A DNA stretch of 64,000 bases from Roseivirga misakiensis (GTDB taxonomy: Bacteria > Bacteroidota > Bacteroidia > Cytophagales > Cyclobacteriaceae): positions 186,001 through 250,000 of the forward strand of contig NZ_MDGQ01000003.1 in the NCBI RefSeq assembly GCF_001747105.1, in the 5' to 3' direction. Position numbers and translations under genes: made by a program. The notes beneath the pieces were generated by a model. It was not told the DNA's origin and made no database searches. It saw only the letters and a list, made by a program, of their open reading frames with translations. Below are positions 17,932-26,996 of the stretch, piece after piece. The number at the start of each line of letters is the position of its first letter. Position 1 is the first letter of the stretch.

Positions 17932-18148
17932 AATAGTCGATTTTTTTTTGATTGAGGGGAACAATATATTGAATCCACTTTACTGATCGGCTACAATTAA
18001 TCGGAAAGTCGTGCTTTTAAAAGGATATGCGAATTATGAAAGAAAATACTGAGAGGGTCCTATTCGACAAGTTAAATTTTAAATAATTATAGTTCAATTG
18101 AGAATAATTTGGTAATCCAGACATCCCTCTCAATTTATGGAGCCATGA

Positions 18149-18931
18149 TTAGGAGAAGAGTTCCTCTATGTTAACAGTATCATGGTGAATTTTAGTAAGG
18201 CTATAATCTCTAAAGGCTTTCTCGCCAAACAATTCTTGATCATAGGCCGTGTTTACAAAATGCAGCGCACTTGCCTCTTTATCTAGAGGACTAATATTTT
18301 CAAAGTTCACTTTAGACAAATCTGAATTACATCCTTCTATCAGCACAATCTCAGCATGAATATCTTTGAACTTCAATTGAGCATATTCGCCAAAAGTACC
18401 TACATGAAGTAAATCTGTAATAACTCCATCGATTTCAATAAAATCAAAACGCTCTGGGCACAAGAATACTTTCGTGGAAAATGAATTACGACTTACATCT
18501 CCATTGTTAAGGAGATAGCATGTTTTAATACTATTGCCACAGCCAAGATGGATAAGTTCGTAAATAGGGTTATCTGTCACTTCGATTTTATCGATGGCAC
18601 TATCACCAATCGCTAGGCTTTTGAACTCACAACCGTTTTTTATTTCCAACGAAGAAATATCAGTCTCATTAATTTTAAAATCATGAAGCTGGCATGACTC
18701 AAAAGTCATCGATTTAATCTGTGTGCGCTCTAACTTCAAATCCCCAGAGAACTTACAATTGATAAACTTCAGGCTATCTAGTTTACAATCTTGGAAAAAT
18801 AAATCGTAAGGTAAATGAGCTTCTCGAATGATAAGCGGTTCATTCAATTTGAAAGGGAATGGGCTAATTCTAAATTCCAGATCTTCACCCTTAATGATCC
18901 TTAAGAATTGTTTTTGGTTGATTCTACGCAT
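18149..18931 (-). CDS. Pentapeptide-like repeat protein
   Basis: 260 residues without signal peptide. The body is built of about 20-residue units with a 'hydrophobic-x-x-C/x-x-hydrophobic' beat (DCKLDSLKFINCKFSGDLKL, ERTQIKSMTFESCQLHDFKI, ETDISSLEIKNGCEFKSLAI), a loose right-handed beta-helix of the pentapeptide-repeat type. Cysteines recur at the turn position. I know no specific function; such proteins can be DNA mimics or scaffolds, which is only a possibility here. Flanking gaps of about 180-220 bases hold no further gene I can see. Confidence 0.6.
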   Translation of the reverse strand: MRRINQKQFLRIIKGEDLEFRISPFPFKLNEPLIIREAHLPYDLFFQDCKLDSLKFINCKFSGDLKLERTQIKSMTFESCQLHDFKINETDISSLEIKNGCEFKSLAIGDSAIDKIEVTDNPIYELIHLGCGNSIKTCYLLNNGDVSRNSFSTKVFLCPERFDFIEIDGVITDLLHVGTFGEYAQLKFKDIHAEIVLIEGCNSDLSKVNFENISPLDKEASALHFVNTAYDQELFGEKAFRDYSLTKIHHDTVNIEELFS

Positions 18932-19108
18932 GAGCCTGATTTAATAAATAGACCCCCACAATAATGACACCCAAAATGCGCAACTCTATTTCATTGCATA
19001 ATAGAGCCCATCCACTTCCAAATCAATACCCAGTTTTAGGTATTTTTTTAGTTTATATCATTTAAGACGTCATATCCGTTTTTTTATTGAAAATGACTAT
19101 CTTCATTT

Positions 19109-19366
19109 ATGTTGAAAATTGAAGATTCTTTCTTTAAACAGCCCATAGTTCAACAAGCTAGAGAACTTTACCTAGAAGGGACTTTCGTCGTATCTATTCG
19201 TTACTACGGTTATAAAGTCAACCTTTACATTTATAAGAATCAGTACATAGAAGTTTTCTACAATCACAAACTTGATTTGGTGGAGAAAATTCAATTGATG
19301 GATTATCAGCATACAAGAATGAAATTCTATGCCGATCAGATTAAGATAAAATCCTTGGCTAGCTAA
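19109..19366 (+). CDS. Small conserved-looking cytoplasmic protein
   Basis: 85 residues, compact and rich in Tyr, Lys and aromatic beta-strand segments (FVVSIRYYGYKVNLYIYKNQYIEVFYNHKLD). It looks like a single small alpha/beta domain. No motif points to a function. The 3' end overlaps coaE (convergent) by 8 bases. I have an impression of similar small proteins in other Cytophagales but cannot verify it. Confidence 0.65.
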   Translation: MLKIEDSFFKQPIVQQARELYLEGTFVVSIRYYGYKVNLYIYKNQYIEVFYNHKLDLVEKIQLMDYQHTRMKFYADQIKIKSLAS

Positions 19367-19964
19367 CTGAATTCAGTAGTTCCTCGTGGATATTTAAGAC
19401 TTGCGGTATAAGTAGCAAATCGCCTTTATTTGAAACCTGATAGTCTGCAAGATTTCTCCGAGTCGCGTCATCGGTTTGTTTGCTCATAATTTGCTCGACT
19501 TGTTCCTTTTTCCGCTGGATATCTCGCAATAATACTCTTTCAATTCTTACCTTTTTTGGAGCCATTACACAAATTGTCTTGTCTAACTCTTTGTAGGAAC
19601 CAATTTCATACAACAAGGCGGCTTCTTTCAGTAAATAAGGGTGGTCAGAATTTATATTGACCCATGTTTCAAAGTCTCGAGCGACTGCGGGATGAACAAA
19701 AGAATTGAGCACTTTAAGGCGATCAGTATCGGCAAACACCGTCTTGGCTAAATATTCTCGATTCAAGGCACCATTCTCATCATAGCTTTCTTCACCAAAC
19801 TCCTTTTTTATTTCCTGAATCAGGCCTTCATCATTGCTCATTAAAAACTTCCCGCGATCATCGGCATAATACACGGGCACTCCCATGGCTTGAAAAATTC
19901 GACAAACAGTGCTTTTTCCAGATCCAATACCTCCCGTAACTCCGATTAATAATGGTTTAGTCAT
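19359..19964 (-). CDS. coaE: Dephospho-CoA kinase
   Basis: 201 residues. The last step of CoA synthesis, phosphorylating the 3'-hydroxyl of dephospho-CoA. P-loop GVTGGIGSGKST at residues 8-19, ADDRGKFL (substrate Asp), VHPAVARDF and KEAALLYEIGSY are all typical. It overlaps ybbR by 8 bases and is the last gene of the nusB-to-coaE run. Confidence 0.94.
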   Translation of the reverse strand: MTKPLLIGVTGGIGSGKSTVCRIFQAMGVPVYYADDRGKFLMSNDEGLIQEIKKEFGEESYDENGALNREYLAKTVFADTDRLKVLNSFVHPAVARDFETWVNINSDHPYLLKEAALLYEIGSYKELDKTICVMAPKKVRIERVLLRDIQRKKEQVEQIMSKQTDDATRRNLADYQVSNKGDLLLIPQVLNIHEELLNSVS

Positions 19965-20931
19965 TCTTCTGGCCTTTGACTGCTTGGGTTGAAAGCCTCA
20001 ATTCTTCGATATAATCTTGGCTTGAAATAGCCTGAACTTGTATGGATGAGTCACTCGGGTTTAATGACTGATAATCGGCCACAAGGCGAATACTCAAAGT
20101 ATCTGCAACATCGAATTTAGTTTCTTCTATTCTATACCGGACCTTGATGCTTGGTGGTATCACTTCCCATAACGAATCAGGGAAATTTATGAGCTCAACC
20201 GTTAGGTCTGCTTCAATATCCATCAGTCTGACTACCTCAAAACTCAATTCTACACTTTCAGTATCAGAAGTAAAAAACTCTGGCGTTTCTGGAATATCGA
20301 CTGTTTCGATCACATCCTCATCAATATTGTCTAGCCCAGCATTTACATAAATCACCCGATCCATAGCATTAATTAATCTCTCTGGACCAGTCCAGGTAAC
20401 AGAACTAGGGTTTAGAGTGACCGATGAGGCAAGCCTAAAATCAGCATCTAGATTAATCGATTCAGGATCAAGAATAAGCTCGAACTCTCTTGATGCTCTT
20501 TTTTGAATATCGAAGCGTAGCGAATCTTCTAATATATAGTTCACTATCACCGGATCTAAACCTGGAGTTAACTGACCTCTTAAAGATGAGGTTAAGATGT
20601 GATTGGATGCGTCAGGGTCTGTCAACCTGATTTGAATCGGGTTCATGTTGAACCCAAACGATCTTGTCATTAAATCCCAGCCACCACCAGTGACTTCAAT
20701 TGGTATTCTATCTGGTAGCTCGGAAGTAGCGATATAGTTTTGATCATCAAATACTATTTCGACAGGGTAATTGATTTGGCTTATGTAGTCCGATTTATTA
20801 AGAGCACTAAAAAACCAAAAGGTGGTAGATATGACTATGCACACAACTACCACCTTAAACCTTTCGTCTTTTCTACTTGGTGTCTGAAAAGACCTTTTTA
20901 ATTTTTCAATTATATCTTCTGCACTTCTCAA
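19957..20931 (-). CDS. YbbR-like (CdaR-type) membrane-anchored protein
   Basis: 324 residues. One membrane helix near residues 26-44 (VVVCIVISTTFWFFSAL) is followed by a long extracytoplasmic region of repeated beta modules, including PVEIVFDDQNYI, RIPIEVTGGGWDLM and PSSVTWTGPERLI, characteristic of YbbR domains. In Bacteroidota it stands next to coaE and yajC as here. In Firmicutes YbbR/CdaR regulates a diadenylate cyclase. No cyclase is in this window, so that role is not claimed. It overlaps coaE and starts 5 bases after the yajC stop. Confidence 0.8.
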   Translation of the reverse strand: MRSAEDIIEKLKRSFQTPSRKDERFKVVVVCIVISTTFWFFSALNKSDYISQINYPVEIVFDDQNYIATSELPDRIPIEVTGGGWDLMTRSFGFNMNPIQIRLTDPDASNHILTSSLRGQLTPGLDPVIVNYILEDSLRFDIQKRASREFELILDPESINLDADFRLASSVTLNPSSVTWTGPERLINAMDRVIYVNAGLDNIDEDVIETVDIPETPEFFTSDTESVELSFEVVRLMDIEADLTVELINFPDSLWEVIPPSIKVRYRIEETKFDVADTLSIRLVADYQSLNPSDSSIQVQAISSQDYIEELRLSTQAVKGQKND

Positions 20932-20936
20932 TTGAA

Positions 20937-21260
20937 TTAGGCTTTGCCTGCTTCACGTTTACTAGCCTCAAGAGATATTGCTGACCTCTCAAATTTTATT
21001 TTTGTGCTTTTATCAACTTCAAGTGTTACGGTTTCTTCATCAGAAGCAAATACCTTTCCGTGGATACCACCGATGGTTACTACCGCATCTCCTTTACTAA
21101 TTTCGCTGATAAATTTCTTTTGATCCTTCTGCTTTTTTTGTTGCGGACGAATCATAAAGAAGTAAAATACCAAGGCGATACCGCCAAATAGCAATAATTG
21201 TGAAAGCATACCATTTCCCTGTGGTGCTGCTTCGGCTTGTAAAAAAATTGAATAGATCAT
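20937..21260 (-). CDS. yajC: Preprotein translocase subunit YajC
   Basis: 107 residues with an N-terminal helix (LLLFGGIALVFYFFMIRPQQKKQKD) followed by a cytoplasmic domain with GDAVVTIGGIHGKV, the YajC hallmark. It is a partner of SecDF/YidC at the Sec translocon. secDF is not in this window. It lies between DUF1573 and YbbR genes in a tight unidirectional run. Confidence 0.95.
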   Translation of the reverse strand: MIYSIFLQAEAAPQGNGMLSQLLLFGGIALVFYFFMIRPQQKKQKDQKKFISEISKGDAVVTIGGIHGKVFASDEETVTLEVDKSTKIKFERSAISLEASKREAGKA

Positions 21261-21269
21261 TTATATATA

Positions 21270-21803
21270 TTACGGTTGAGGAGCAGCGTTCACCTGAACA
21301 AATCCTCTTAAGCTTAATCTCGATTGTCTTGGACTAGTGTTAGCCACTACAGTAATTACTGGACTTTGCTGTCCTGTTTTTGTCTTACTATCAAACCTTA
21401 CAACAATCTCTCCTCTTCCGCCTGGAGGTATTGGAGTTTTTGTATGCTGAGGTACAGTACATCCACATGATGCTGAAGTACTCTGAATTTTCAAATCTTC
21501 AGTGCCATTGTTGGTAAACTTAAAGGTGTAATTCACAACTTCACCTTGTTTAATTGTACCAAAGTTGTAGATAGTATTATCCCATTTAAAGGCAGCATTC
21601 GCTGTTAAATTAGTCTCTACTGACTGAGAAGCAGTCGTAGCTGGAGTTGGAGTAGTAGCATTTCTAACCACACCACCATTTTCCAATTGGTTTATTCTTC
21701 GCTCTAAATTGGCGATTCTCTTTTCCAATTCTGCATCGTTACTGCAGCTTGTCAACATGGCACCAAAAACCAATGCTACAAGTAATGTTAATTTCGTTTT
21801 CAT
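21270..21803 (-). CDS. DUF1573 lipoprotein with coiled-coil stalk
   Basis: 177 residues. Lipoprotein signal ending at MLTSC (Cys20), then a coiled coil (DAELEKRIANLERRINQLENG), a T/P/A-rich linker, and a DUF1573 Ig-like domain (FGTIKQGEVVNYTFKFTNNG, SASCGCTVPQ). The layout suggests an envelope-anchored stalked beta-sandwich. This family is common in Bacteroidota, often near yajC; its function is unknown. Confidence 0.88.
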   Translation of the reverse strand: MKTKLTLLVALVFGAMLTSCSNDAELEKRIANLERRINQLENGGVVRNATTPTPATTASQSVETNLTANAAFKWDNTIYNFGTIKQGEVVNYTFKFTNNGTEDLKIQSTSASCGCTVPQHTKTPIPPGGRGEIVVRFDSKTKTGQQSPVITVVANTSPRQSRLSLRGFVQVNAAPQP

Positions 21804-21814
21804 AGTTTTAATTT

Positions 21815-22120
21815 TTATTCTGAATCTCCTGATTTGATTTGACCAATTAGGTCATCCACATCGCTCAATAGCTTTTCAGCCTTTTGACGCGCCTCAGAAA
21901 CTACTTTCTGTCCTTCTTCTTTCGCGGTGGAAGAAATCTCCACTTTTCCATTAATTAGATCTTCCAATAGAACTTCCAACTGTTTCTTATACTTATCTAA
22001 CTGATAAGTCAACTTATCTCTTGTATTAGATCCCTTATCCGGTGCATACAAAATACCTAAAATAGTACCTGTTGCCGCACCAATAACAAATGCCAATAAA
22101 CTACTTGACCCTTTACTCAT
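21815..22120 (-). CDS. YtxH domain protein
   Basis: 101 residues. A single N-terminal helix with glycines (FVIGAATGTILGILYAPDKGS), the YtxH signature, then a charged coiled-coil tail of about 65 residues. Members are general-stress or envelope-associated; function is unclear. It starts 3 bases after the nusB stop and sits 11 bases upstream of the DUF1573 gene, so it is co-transcribed with both. Confidence 0.85.
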   Translation of the reverse strand: MSKGSSSLLAFVIGAATGTILGILYAPDKGSNTRDKLTYQLDKYKKQLEVLLEDLINGKVEISSTAKEEGQKVVSEARQKAEKLLSDVDDLIGQIKSGDSE

Positions 22121-22123
22121 ATC

Positions 22124-23302
22124 CTATTTATTATCTAACAGTCCTCTTCCGGACTTTTTCATTTTTCCACTCTCTTTTAATTCACCTGAGATTACATCCA
22201 AAATGCCGTTGACAAATTGCTTACTCTTAGGCGTACTGTAATTTTTTGAGAGCTCAATATACTCATTAATGGTCACCTTAACAGGGATGTTTCTAAAATT
22301 CATCATCTCCGAAATGGCCATTTTAAGTATAATTTGATCAGTATTTGCTAAACGATCAACTTCCCAGTTCTTTGTTTTAGCAGCAATCATTTTACTATAC
22401 TCCTGATCGTGCTCAATAGTTGTGTCAAATATTTTTTCGAAGAACTCTTTATCCTCTTCCCAGTTATTTGAAAAGTCAGGCAGTGTAAAGTCCTTTGGGT
22501 CTGAATCTGCTTCCACATCCCTTACCGATCGTGCAACCAAGCTTCTAACGATGGCTTTATTCTCTTTCCAATGGATATCTTTCTCTTCAAAATATGAGAG
22601 AATAACCTCTTCCTTGAAAATAATCTGTTTGATCAAGTGATCGATGATCTGATGGTCTTGTTCAAAACTAGGGTTGGCAGTTCTTCGGTAAGTGTTGAAC
22701 GATTCGTCTCTTTTGATAATATCCTTGTACCAACTTTTAAGGTGATCTTCTTCACCTTCCCAGGTAATATCTTTTTTTACCAGCCCCACCTTGACCTTGG
22801 AAGATTTACGGAAGAAATCGAGTACTTTATTTTGGTACAGATTGTAGTCTCCAACCAGAATCTTCTCTGGCGAAATCTTTTGCTTTTTATCGGCTTCGCT
22901 TTTGCTTAAATCAGACCAACTCACCAAAAGGCTCATCACCCATAGAAAACGATCGACCAAAGACTCAGCGTCAAGGATCATTTCTTTTCTTAACCCAGTA
23001 AAGTCTTTTTTAGAATTATTGAGATACTCTTTATGCACTGCGTTAGCCGCCTTTTGGGCTTCGGCCGAGATAGTCAGCGCTTCGGGTAGTGGTGTCCCGT
23101 TTACCTTTTCAGATAAAACTGCTTTGGCCTGATTACTATTAGATTTTAGGAGTTCTTTATCCTGAACCTCCATCGAATTGAGGTCCGGTTCGAAGATTTT
23201 GTCTATTTCAGCTAAGCCAATGTGGTAATTAGCTTCTTTACATTGACTGTATGCAAACATCGCTTGCATAGCTTTGACTCTTAATGATCTCCTGTTGAGC
23301 AT
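22124..23302 (-). CDS. nusB: Transcription antitermination factor NusB, long Bacteroidota form
   Basis: 392 residues, more than twice the E. coli protein (about 140). Start block LNRRSLRVKAMQAMFAYSQ is the NusB N-terminus, then a large insertion/extension (about residues 40-250) of charged helices. The C-terminal NusB half has DRLANTDQIILKMAISEMM and IPVKVTINEYIELSKNYSTPKSKQFVNGILD. With NusE it binds boxA in rRNA leaders. Long forms of this kind are the rule in Bacteroidota. First gene of the run nusB-ytxH-DUF1573-yajC-ybbR-coaE. Confidence 0.9.
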   Translation of the reverse strand: MLNRRSLRVKAMQAMFAYSQCKEANYHIGLAEIDKIFEPDLNSMEVQDKELLKSNSNQAKAVLSEKVNGTPLPEALTISAEAQKAANAVHKEYLNNSKKDFTGLRKEMILDAESLVDRFLWVMSLLVSWSDLSKSEADKKQKISPEKILVGDYNLYQNKVLDFFRKSSKVKVGLVKKDITWEGEEDHLKSWYKDIIKRDESFNTYRRTANPSFEQDHQIIDHLIKQIIFKEEVILSYFEEKDIHWKENKAIVRSLVARSVRDVEADSDPKDFTLPDFSNNWEEDKEFFEKIFDTTIEHDQEYSKMIAAKTKNWEVDRLANTDQIILKMAISEMMNFRNIPVKVTINEYIELSKNYSTPKSKQFVNGILDVISGELKESGKMKKSGRGLLDNK

Positions 23303-23336
23303 TGCAAAAAGTATAAGAACTTAAAATTAACTAGTA

Positions 23337-23361
23337 GTGAGCAGCTTTTCCAACTGCTCAC
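23337..23361. terminator. Hairpin between dehydrogenase and nusB, possible terminator
   Basis: GTGAGCAG (23337-23344) pairs perfectly with CTGCTCAC (23354-23361) around a 9-base loop. It lies 7 bases after the dehydrogenase stop (minus strand). No clear T run follows, so termination would be weak or Rho-aided. Confidence 0.5.
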
Positions 23362-23367
23362 CTAATA

Positions 23368-24471
23368 TTACATGGAAAGTTTTACTCTTCCTATGTCTTC
23401 AATACGTTTTTCGGCCAATTTCATTGCAGCATCTTGCGTAGGAATTCCTTCTGCGTCTGCTAATGTGAAAATATTATGCGTCGTATCGTAGATTTTTTCT
23501 GTCCAAGAATAAGCCTGCTGCTTATTGTAAGCGCCTGCTAATTCTGATGATATGTTAATGATACCTCCAGCGTTAATCACAAAATCTGGAGCATAGACTA
23601 AACCTGCATCTAAGATCATTTGCCCATGACGAACTTCGTCAGCAAGCTGATTATTTGCAGCTCCAGCAATTACTTTAGCTTTTAATCTTTTAAGCGTATC
23701 GTCATTCACGGTGGCACCCATGGCGCATGGCGCATAAATATCTACGTCTAAATCATAGATCTCATCCATACTCACAACTGTAGCACCTGAGTCTTTAGAT
23801 ACTTTAGCCAGACGCTCTTGGTTGATATCGGTAATTGAAATTTGAGCACCTTCTTTGGCTAAATGATCTACCAAATACATACCAACTTGACCAACACCCT
23901 GGACAGATATTTTCTTACCTGCTAGGCTATCTGTTCCAAACGCTTTTTTGGCGGCAGCTTTCATACCCATGTAAACTCCATAAGCCGTAACTGGTGATGG
24001 GTCACCGCTGCCACCCATATCAACTGGAAGCCCGGTAACATGCTTAGTTTCCATGCCAATATGCTCCATGTCGCTGGTCTTCATGTTCATGTCCTCAGCG
24101 GTGATGTACCGACCACCAAGACTGTTCACAAACTTTCCGAACCTCCTTAGAAATGCTTCATTTTTTAGTTTGTGGACATCGCCAATAATTACGGCTTTAC
24201 CCCCTCCTAAATTTAGACCCGAAACAGCAGCCTTATAGGTCATGCCTCGAGAAAGTCTTAAAACATCAATAACGGCTTCTTCTTCAGTAGCATAGTTCCA
24301 GAATCGCGTTCCTCCAAGCGCAGGTCCTAGAACAGTGTTATGAATGCCAATTATTGCTTTAAGACCGGTTGCTTCATCATGGCAGTATACTATCTGCTCA
24401 TGCCCCATCTTAGATGCTTGCTCAAAGATGGATATGGTTCCGGTTTTTTCGGTCACATCAACTTCTTCCAT
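23368..24471 (-). CDS. Leu/Glu/Phe/Val-type amino-acid dehydrogenase
   Basis: 367 residues from ATG 24471 (the frame is open to 24540). Catalytic-site features are GPALGGTRFWNY, the Lys-containing GMTYKAAVSGLNLGGGKAVI and the NAD-binding GVGQVGMYLVDHL. It oxidatively deaminates branched-chain or aromatic amino acids. Compared with glutamate dehydrogenase it is short, so leucine- or phenylalanine-dehydrogenase-like activity is more likely; the exact substrate cannot be told. Transcribed toward nusB with a hairpin in between. Confidence 0.88.
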   Translation of the reverse strand: MEEVDVTEKTGTISIFEQASKMGHEQIVYCHDEATGLKAIIGIHNTVLGPALGGTRFWNYATEEEAVIDVLRLSRGMTYKAAVSGLNLGGGKAVIIGDVHKLKNEAFLRRFGKFVNSLGGRYITAEDMNMKTSDMEHIGMETKHVTGLPVDMGGSGDPSPVTAYGVYMGMKAAAKKAFGTDSLAGKKISVQGVGQVGMYLVDHLAKEGAQISITDINQERLAKVSKDSGATVVSMDEIYDLDVDIYAPCAMGATVNDDTLKRLKAKVIAGAANNQLADEVRHGQMILDAGLVYAPDFVINAGGIINISSELAGAYNKQQAYSWTEKIYDTTHNIFTLADAEGIPTQDAAMKLAEKRIEDIGRVKLSM

Positions 24472-24620
24472 TACGTTCGTATTACAGTTTACTTTATATT
24501 TGTCAAGTTCGGCTAAAATAGTCGGTTTGACAGTCCGCAAAACTAATTAATAAATCGACATATTCTAAAGAATAAAATAGGCTCGGCAACCTTTATCAGG
24601 TTGTTTATGTTAACTACAAC

Positions 24621-26414
24621 GTGAAAGAACTCCGGCACCTTAATAAGTACTTGTTCAAGTATAAACACCTGCTCATCTTGGGTTTTATATTCTTGGTCAT
24701 TTCAAACTATTTTGCCGTATGGCCAGCTAAAGTTGTGCGCTATGCCATAGACTACGTTACGGACAGTTTCGCACTCTATCGACTTTTTGAAGGAGGTACA
24801 TTGGGCACCGACTTATTCGATCAACTTGAGATGGGTGTACTCGTGCTCGGTGCGCTGATGATTTTAATGGCTTTACTCCGTGGATTTTTCCTCTTTCTAG
24901 TCAGACAAACCATTATCGTTATGTCTAGAAAGATAGAGTTCGACCTCAAAAATGAGATTTTTGAACAGTATCAAAATCTACCTTTAAGTTTCTACAGGCG
25001 GAATAATACCGGTGATTTAATGAATAGAATATCGGAGGATGTAAGTCGTGTAAGAATGTATTTAGGGCCCGGTATTATGTATGGGATAAACTTGCTGGTG
25101 CTTTTTCCTTTGGTGATTTATCAAATGTTAAGGGTAAACCCTGAATTAACTTTCTATGCTTTGCTGCCATTACCTGTGCTTTCTATTAGCATCTACTTCG
25201 TGAATAATATTATTAATAAGCGATCTGAAAAGATTCAAGAAAGTTTGTCAGATCTTTCTACAGGTGTTCAAGAAGCCTTTTCTGGTATTCGAGTATTAAA
25301 AGCTTTTGTTCGTGAAGCGGATTCCACGCAGCAATTCGAAAATGCCAGTGAAACTTACAAGTACCGATCGCTTAGATTGACTTTTGTGAATGCCTTGTTC
25401 TTCCCGCTTATCATGGCCCTAATTGGCCTAAGCGTAATTCTCACAATTTATATTGGCGGCAATAAAGTGATCAATGGAGAAATCACTTACGGGAACATTG
25501 CGGAGTTTGTCATTTATGTGAACATGCTCACTTGGCCTGTGACTGCCTTGGGGTGGATCACTAGTATTAACCAACGTGCAGCAGCATCGCAAAAGAGAAT
25601 TAATGAATTCTTAAAAGAAAAGAACGACATACAATCAACTGACGACCTTAAAAAAGACATTGCAGGTGATCTAATTTTCGACAATGTGAGTTTCACTTAT
25701 CCAGACTCTGGAATTGAGGCGCTAAAAAATGTGTCATTTGATGTAAAAGCCGGTCAATCGATCGCTATTATCGGTACTACGGGCTCTGGGAAGAGTACTA
25801 TTGCCAATTTGATGCTTAGACTTTATGATACGACTGAAGGAACTGTATCTGTTGACGACAATGATATCAAGAAGTACGATATCCCGAATTTGAGAAGTCA
25901 AATGGGCTATGTACCGCAAGACCTTTTCCTTTTCTCAGATAGCATTCGAAATAACATTGCCTTCGGTAATAGTAATATTTCGGAAGATGAAGTTTTCAAA
26001 GCGGCCAAAGATGCGGATTTGTATGATAACATAATCGATTTCCCAAAAGGCTTTGAGACAATGCTTGGTGAAAGAGGAATTACGCTTTCTGGAGGCCAAA
26101 AACAACGCACTTCCATCGCCAGAGCTATCGTACGGAACCCGAATATCCTGATTCTTGACGATGCACTTTCGGCAGTTGATACAAATACTGAAAACACCAT
26201 TCTCAATAGCCTTTCTAGTCTAATGAAAGGGCGTACCACTGTTATAATTTCGCATAGAGTTTCTTCTGCCAAACTAGCCGACAAAATCATCGTTCTGGAC
26301 GAGGGAAGAATTATAGAACAGGGTACGAATGAGTCTCTACTGGCCAAAGACGGCGTTTATAAGGAGCTTTACGAAAAGCAGTTGAAGCAAGAAGAATCTA
26401 GCGAAATTCAGTAG
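24621..26414 (+). CDS. ABC exporter half with degenerate catalytic site (TM287/BmrC-like)
   Basis: 597 residues from a GTG start (VKELRHLNKYLF). Six-helix exporter domain (about 20-310), then an ATPase domain. Walker A GTTGSGKST at 385-393, canonical signature LSGGQ at 489-493, Walker B LILDDA with Asp514 in place of the catalytic Glu, and switch His in VIISHR. Asp at that position with a canonical signature is what the degenerate half of heterodimeric exporters looks like. Its complement is probably the convergent gene at 26993-28768. Substrate unknown. Confidence 0.9.
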   Translation: MKELRHLNKYLFKYKHLLILGFIFLVISNYFAVWPAKVVRYAIDYVTDSFALYRLFEGGTLGTDLFDQLEMGVLVLGALMILMALLRGFFLFLVRQTIIVMSRKIEFDLKNEIFEQYQNLPLSFYRRNNTGDLMNRISEDVSRVRMYLGPGIMYGINLLVLFPLVIYQMLRVNPELTFYALLPLPVLSISIYFVNNIINKRSEKIQESLSDLSTGVQEAFSGIRVLKAFVREADSTQQFENASETYKYRSLRLTFVNALFFPLIMALIGLSVILTIYIGGNKVINGEITYGNIAEFVIYVNMLTWPVTALGWITSINQRAAASQKRINEFLKEKNDIQSTDDLKKDIAGDLIFDNVSFTYPDSGIEALKNVSFDVKAGQSIAIIGTTGSGKSTIANLMLRLYDTTEGTVSVDDNDIKKYDIPNLRSQMGYVPQDLFLFSDSIRNNIAFGNSNISEDEVFKAAKDADLYDNIIDFPKGFETMLGERGITLSGGQKQRTSIARAIVRNPNILILDDALSAVDTNTENTILNSLSSLMKGRTTVIISHRVSSAKLADKIIVLDEGRIIEQGTNESLLAKDGVYKELYEKQLKQEESSEIQ

Positions 26415-26471
26415 CCTGCTTTAAGGTCTAAACCTTCACACAAACTCTATAAGATTGTATAACCCTGCTGG

Positions 26472-26996
26472 TTACTTGGCTATCATATCTATGATCAAAA
26501 GGTTGGCAGAAACGTATTGTTCTACCGTGAAGTCTTGAAGCTTCAAATTCAGTTCTTCGGCTTTCTGATAAAGGGTTTCTTCAATTTTATGAGGACTTGG
26601 CATTACAGAATTGTGCGCTTCGATAGTCGCTCTCATGGCCATTCTTGCCGGAATAGTTATGCGCTCGTAGTTTTCTGGAACTTTGGACGTTCCACCATTT
26701 AATTTTATGCCTATGAAAAGCTTTTGCTCATCTTTTTCCAATGTAGTGTCATTGTAATGAACCAATGCCAATGTTCCAGAAATGGTACCGTTCTCAATGT
26801 ATGCTTTAGCCTCAAAATAGGCCTCCTCAATAGCTTTATCTTTCGCCTTACCTTCAAAAGGAATTCCAACAAGGTTGTAATCAGAAATATTTTCTAGAGA
26901 GTACTCAACAGAATTTAGGCCGCCGAGGTATAAATAAACTGCTGTTATTATCGCAATCGTGGTGACTCCAAGTATAGTGACTAATTTCTTACTCAT
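26472..26996 (-). CDS. Membrane-anchored protein of unknown function
   Basis: 174 residues. One N-terminal helix (LVTILGVTTIAIITAVYLYLGGL) then a soluble domain of about 150 residues: beta strands and helices with ENYERITIPARMAMRATIEAHN and TLYQKAEELNLKLQDF. The outline recalls GyrI-like small-molecule-binding folds, but this is a guess. Its ATG overlaps the stop of the ABC exporter gene (ATGA), so it is translationally coupled to it and may serve the same transporter. Confidence 0.7.
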   Translation of the reverse strand: MSKKLVTILGVTTIAIITAVYLYLGGLNSVEYSLENISDYNLVGIPFEGKAKDKAIEEAYFEAKAYIENGTISGTLALVHYNDTTLEKDEQKLFIGIKLNGGTSKVPENYERITIPARMAMRATIEAHNSVMPSPHKIEETLYQKAEELNLKLQDFTVEQYVSANLLIIDMIAK

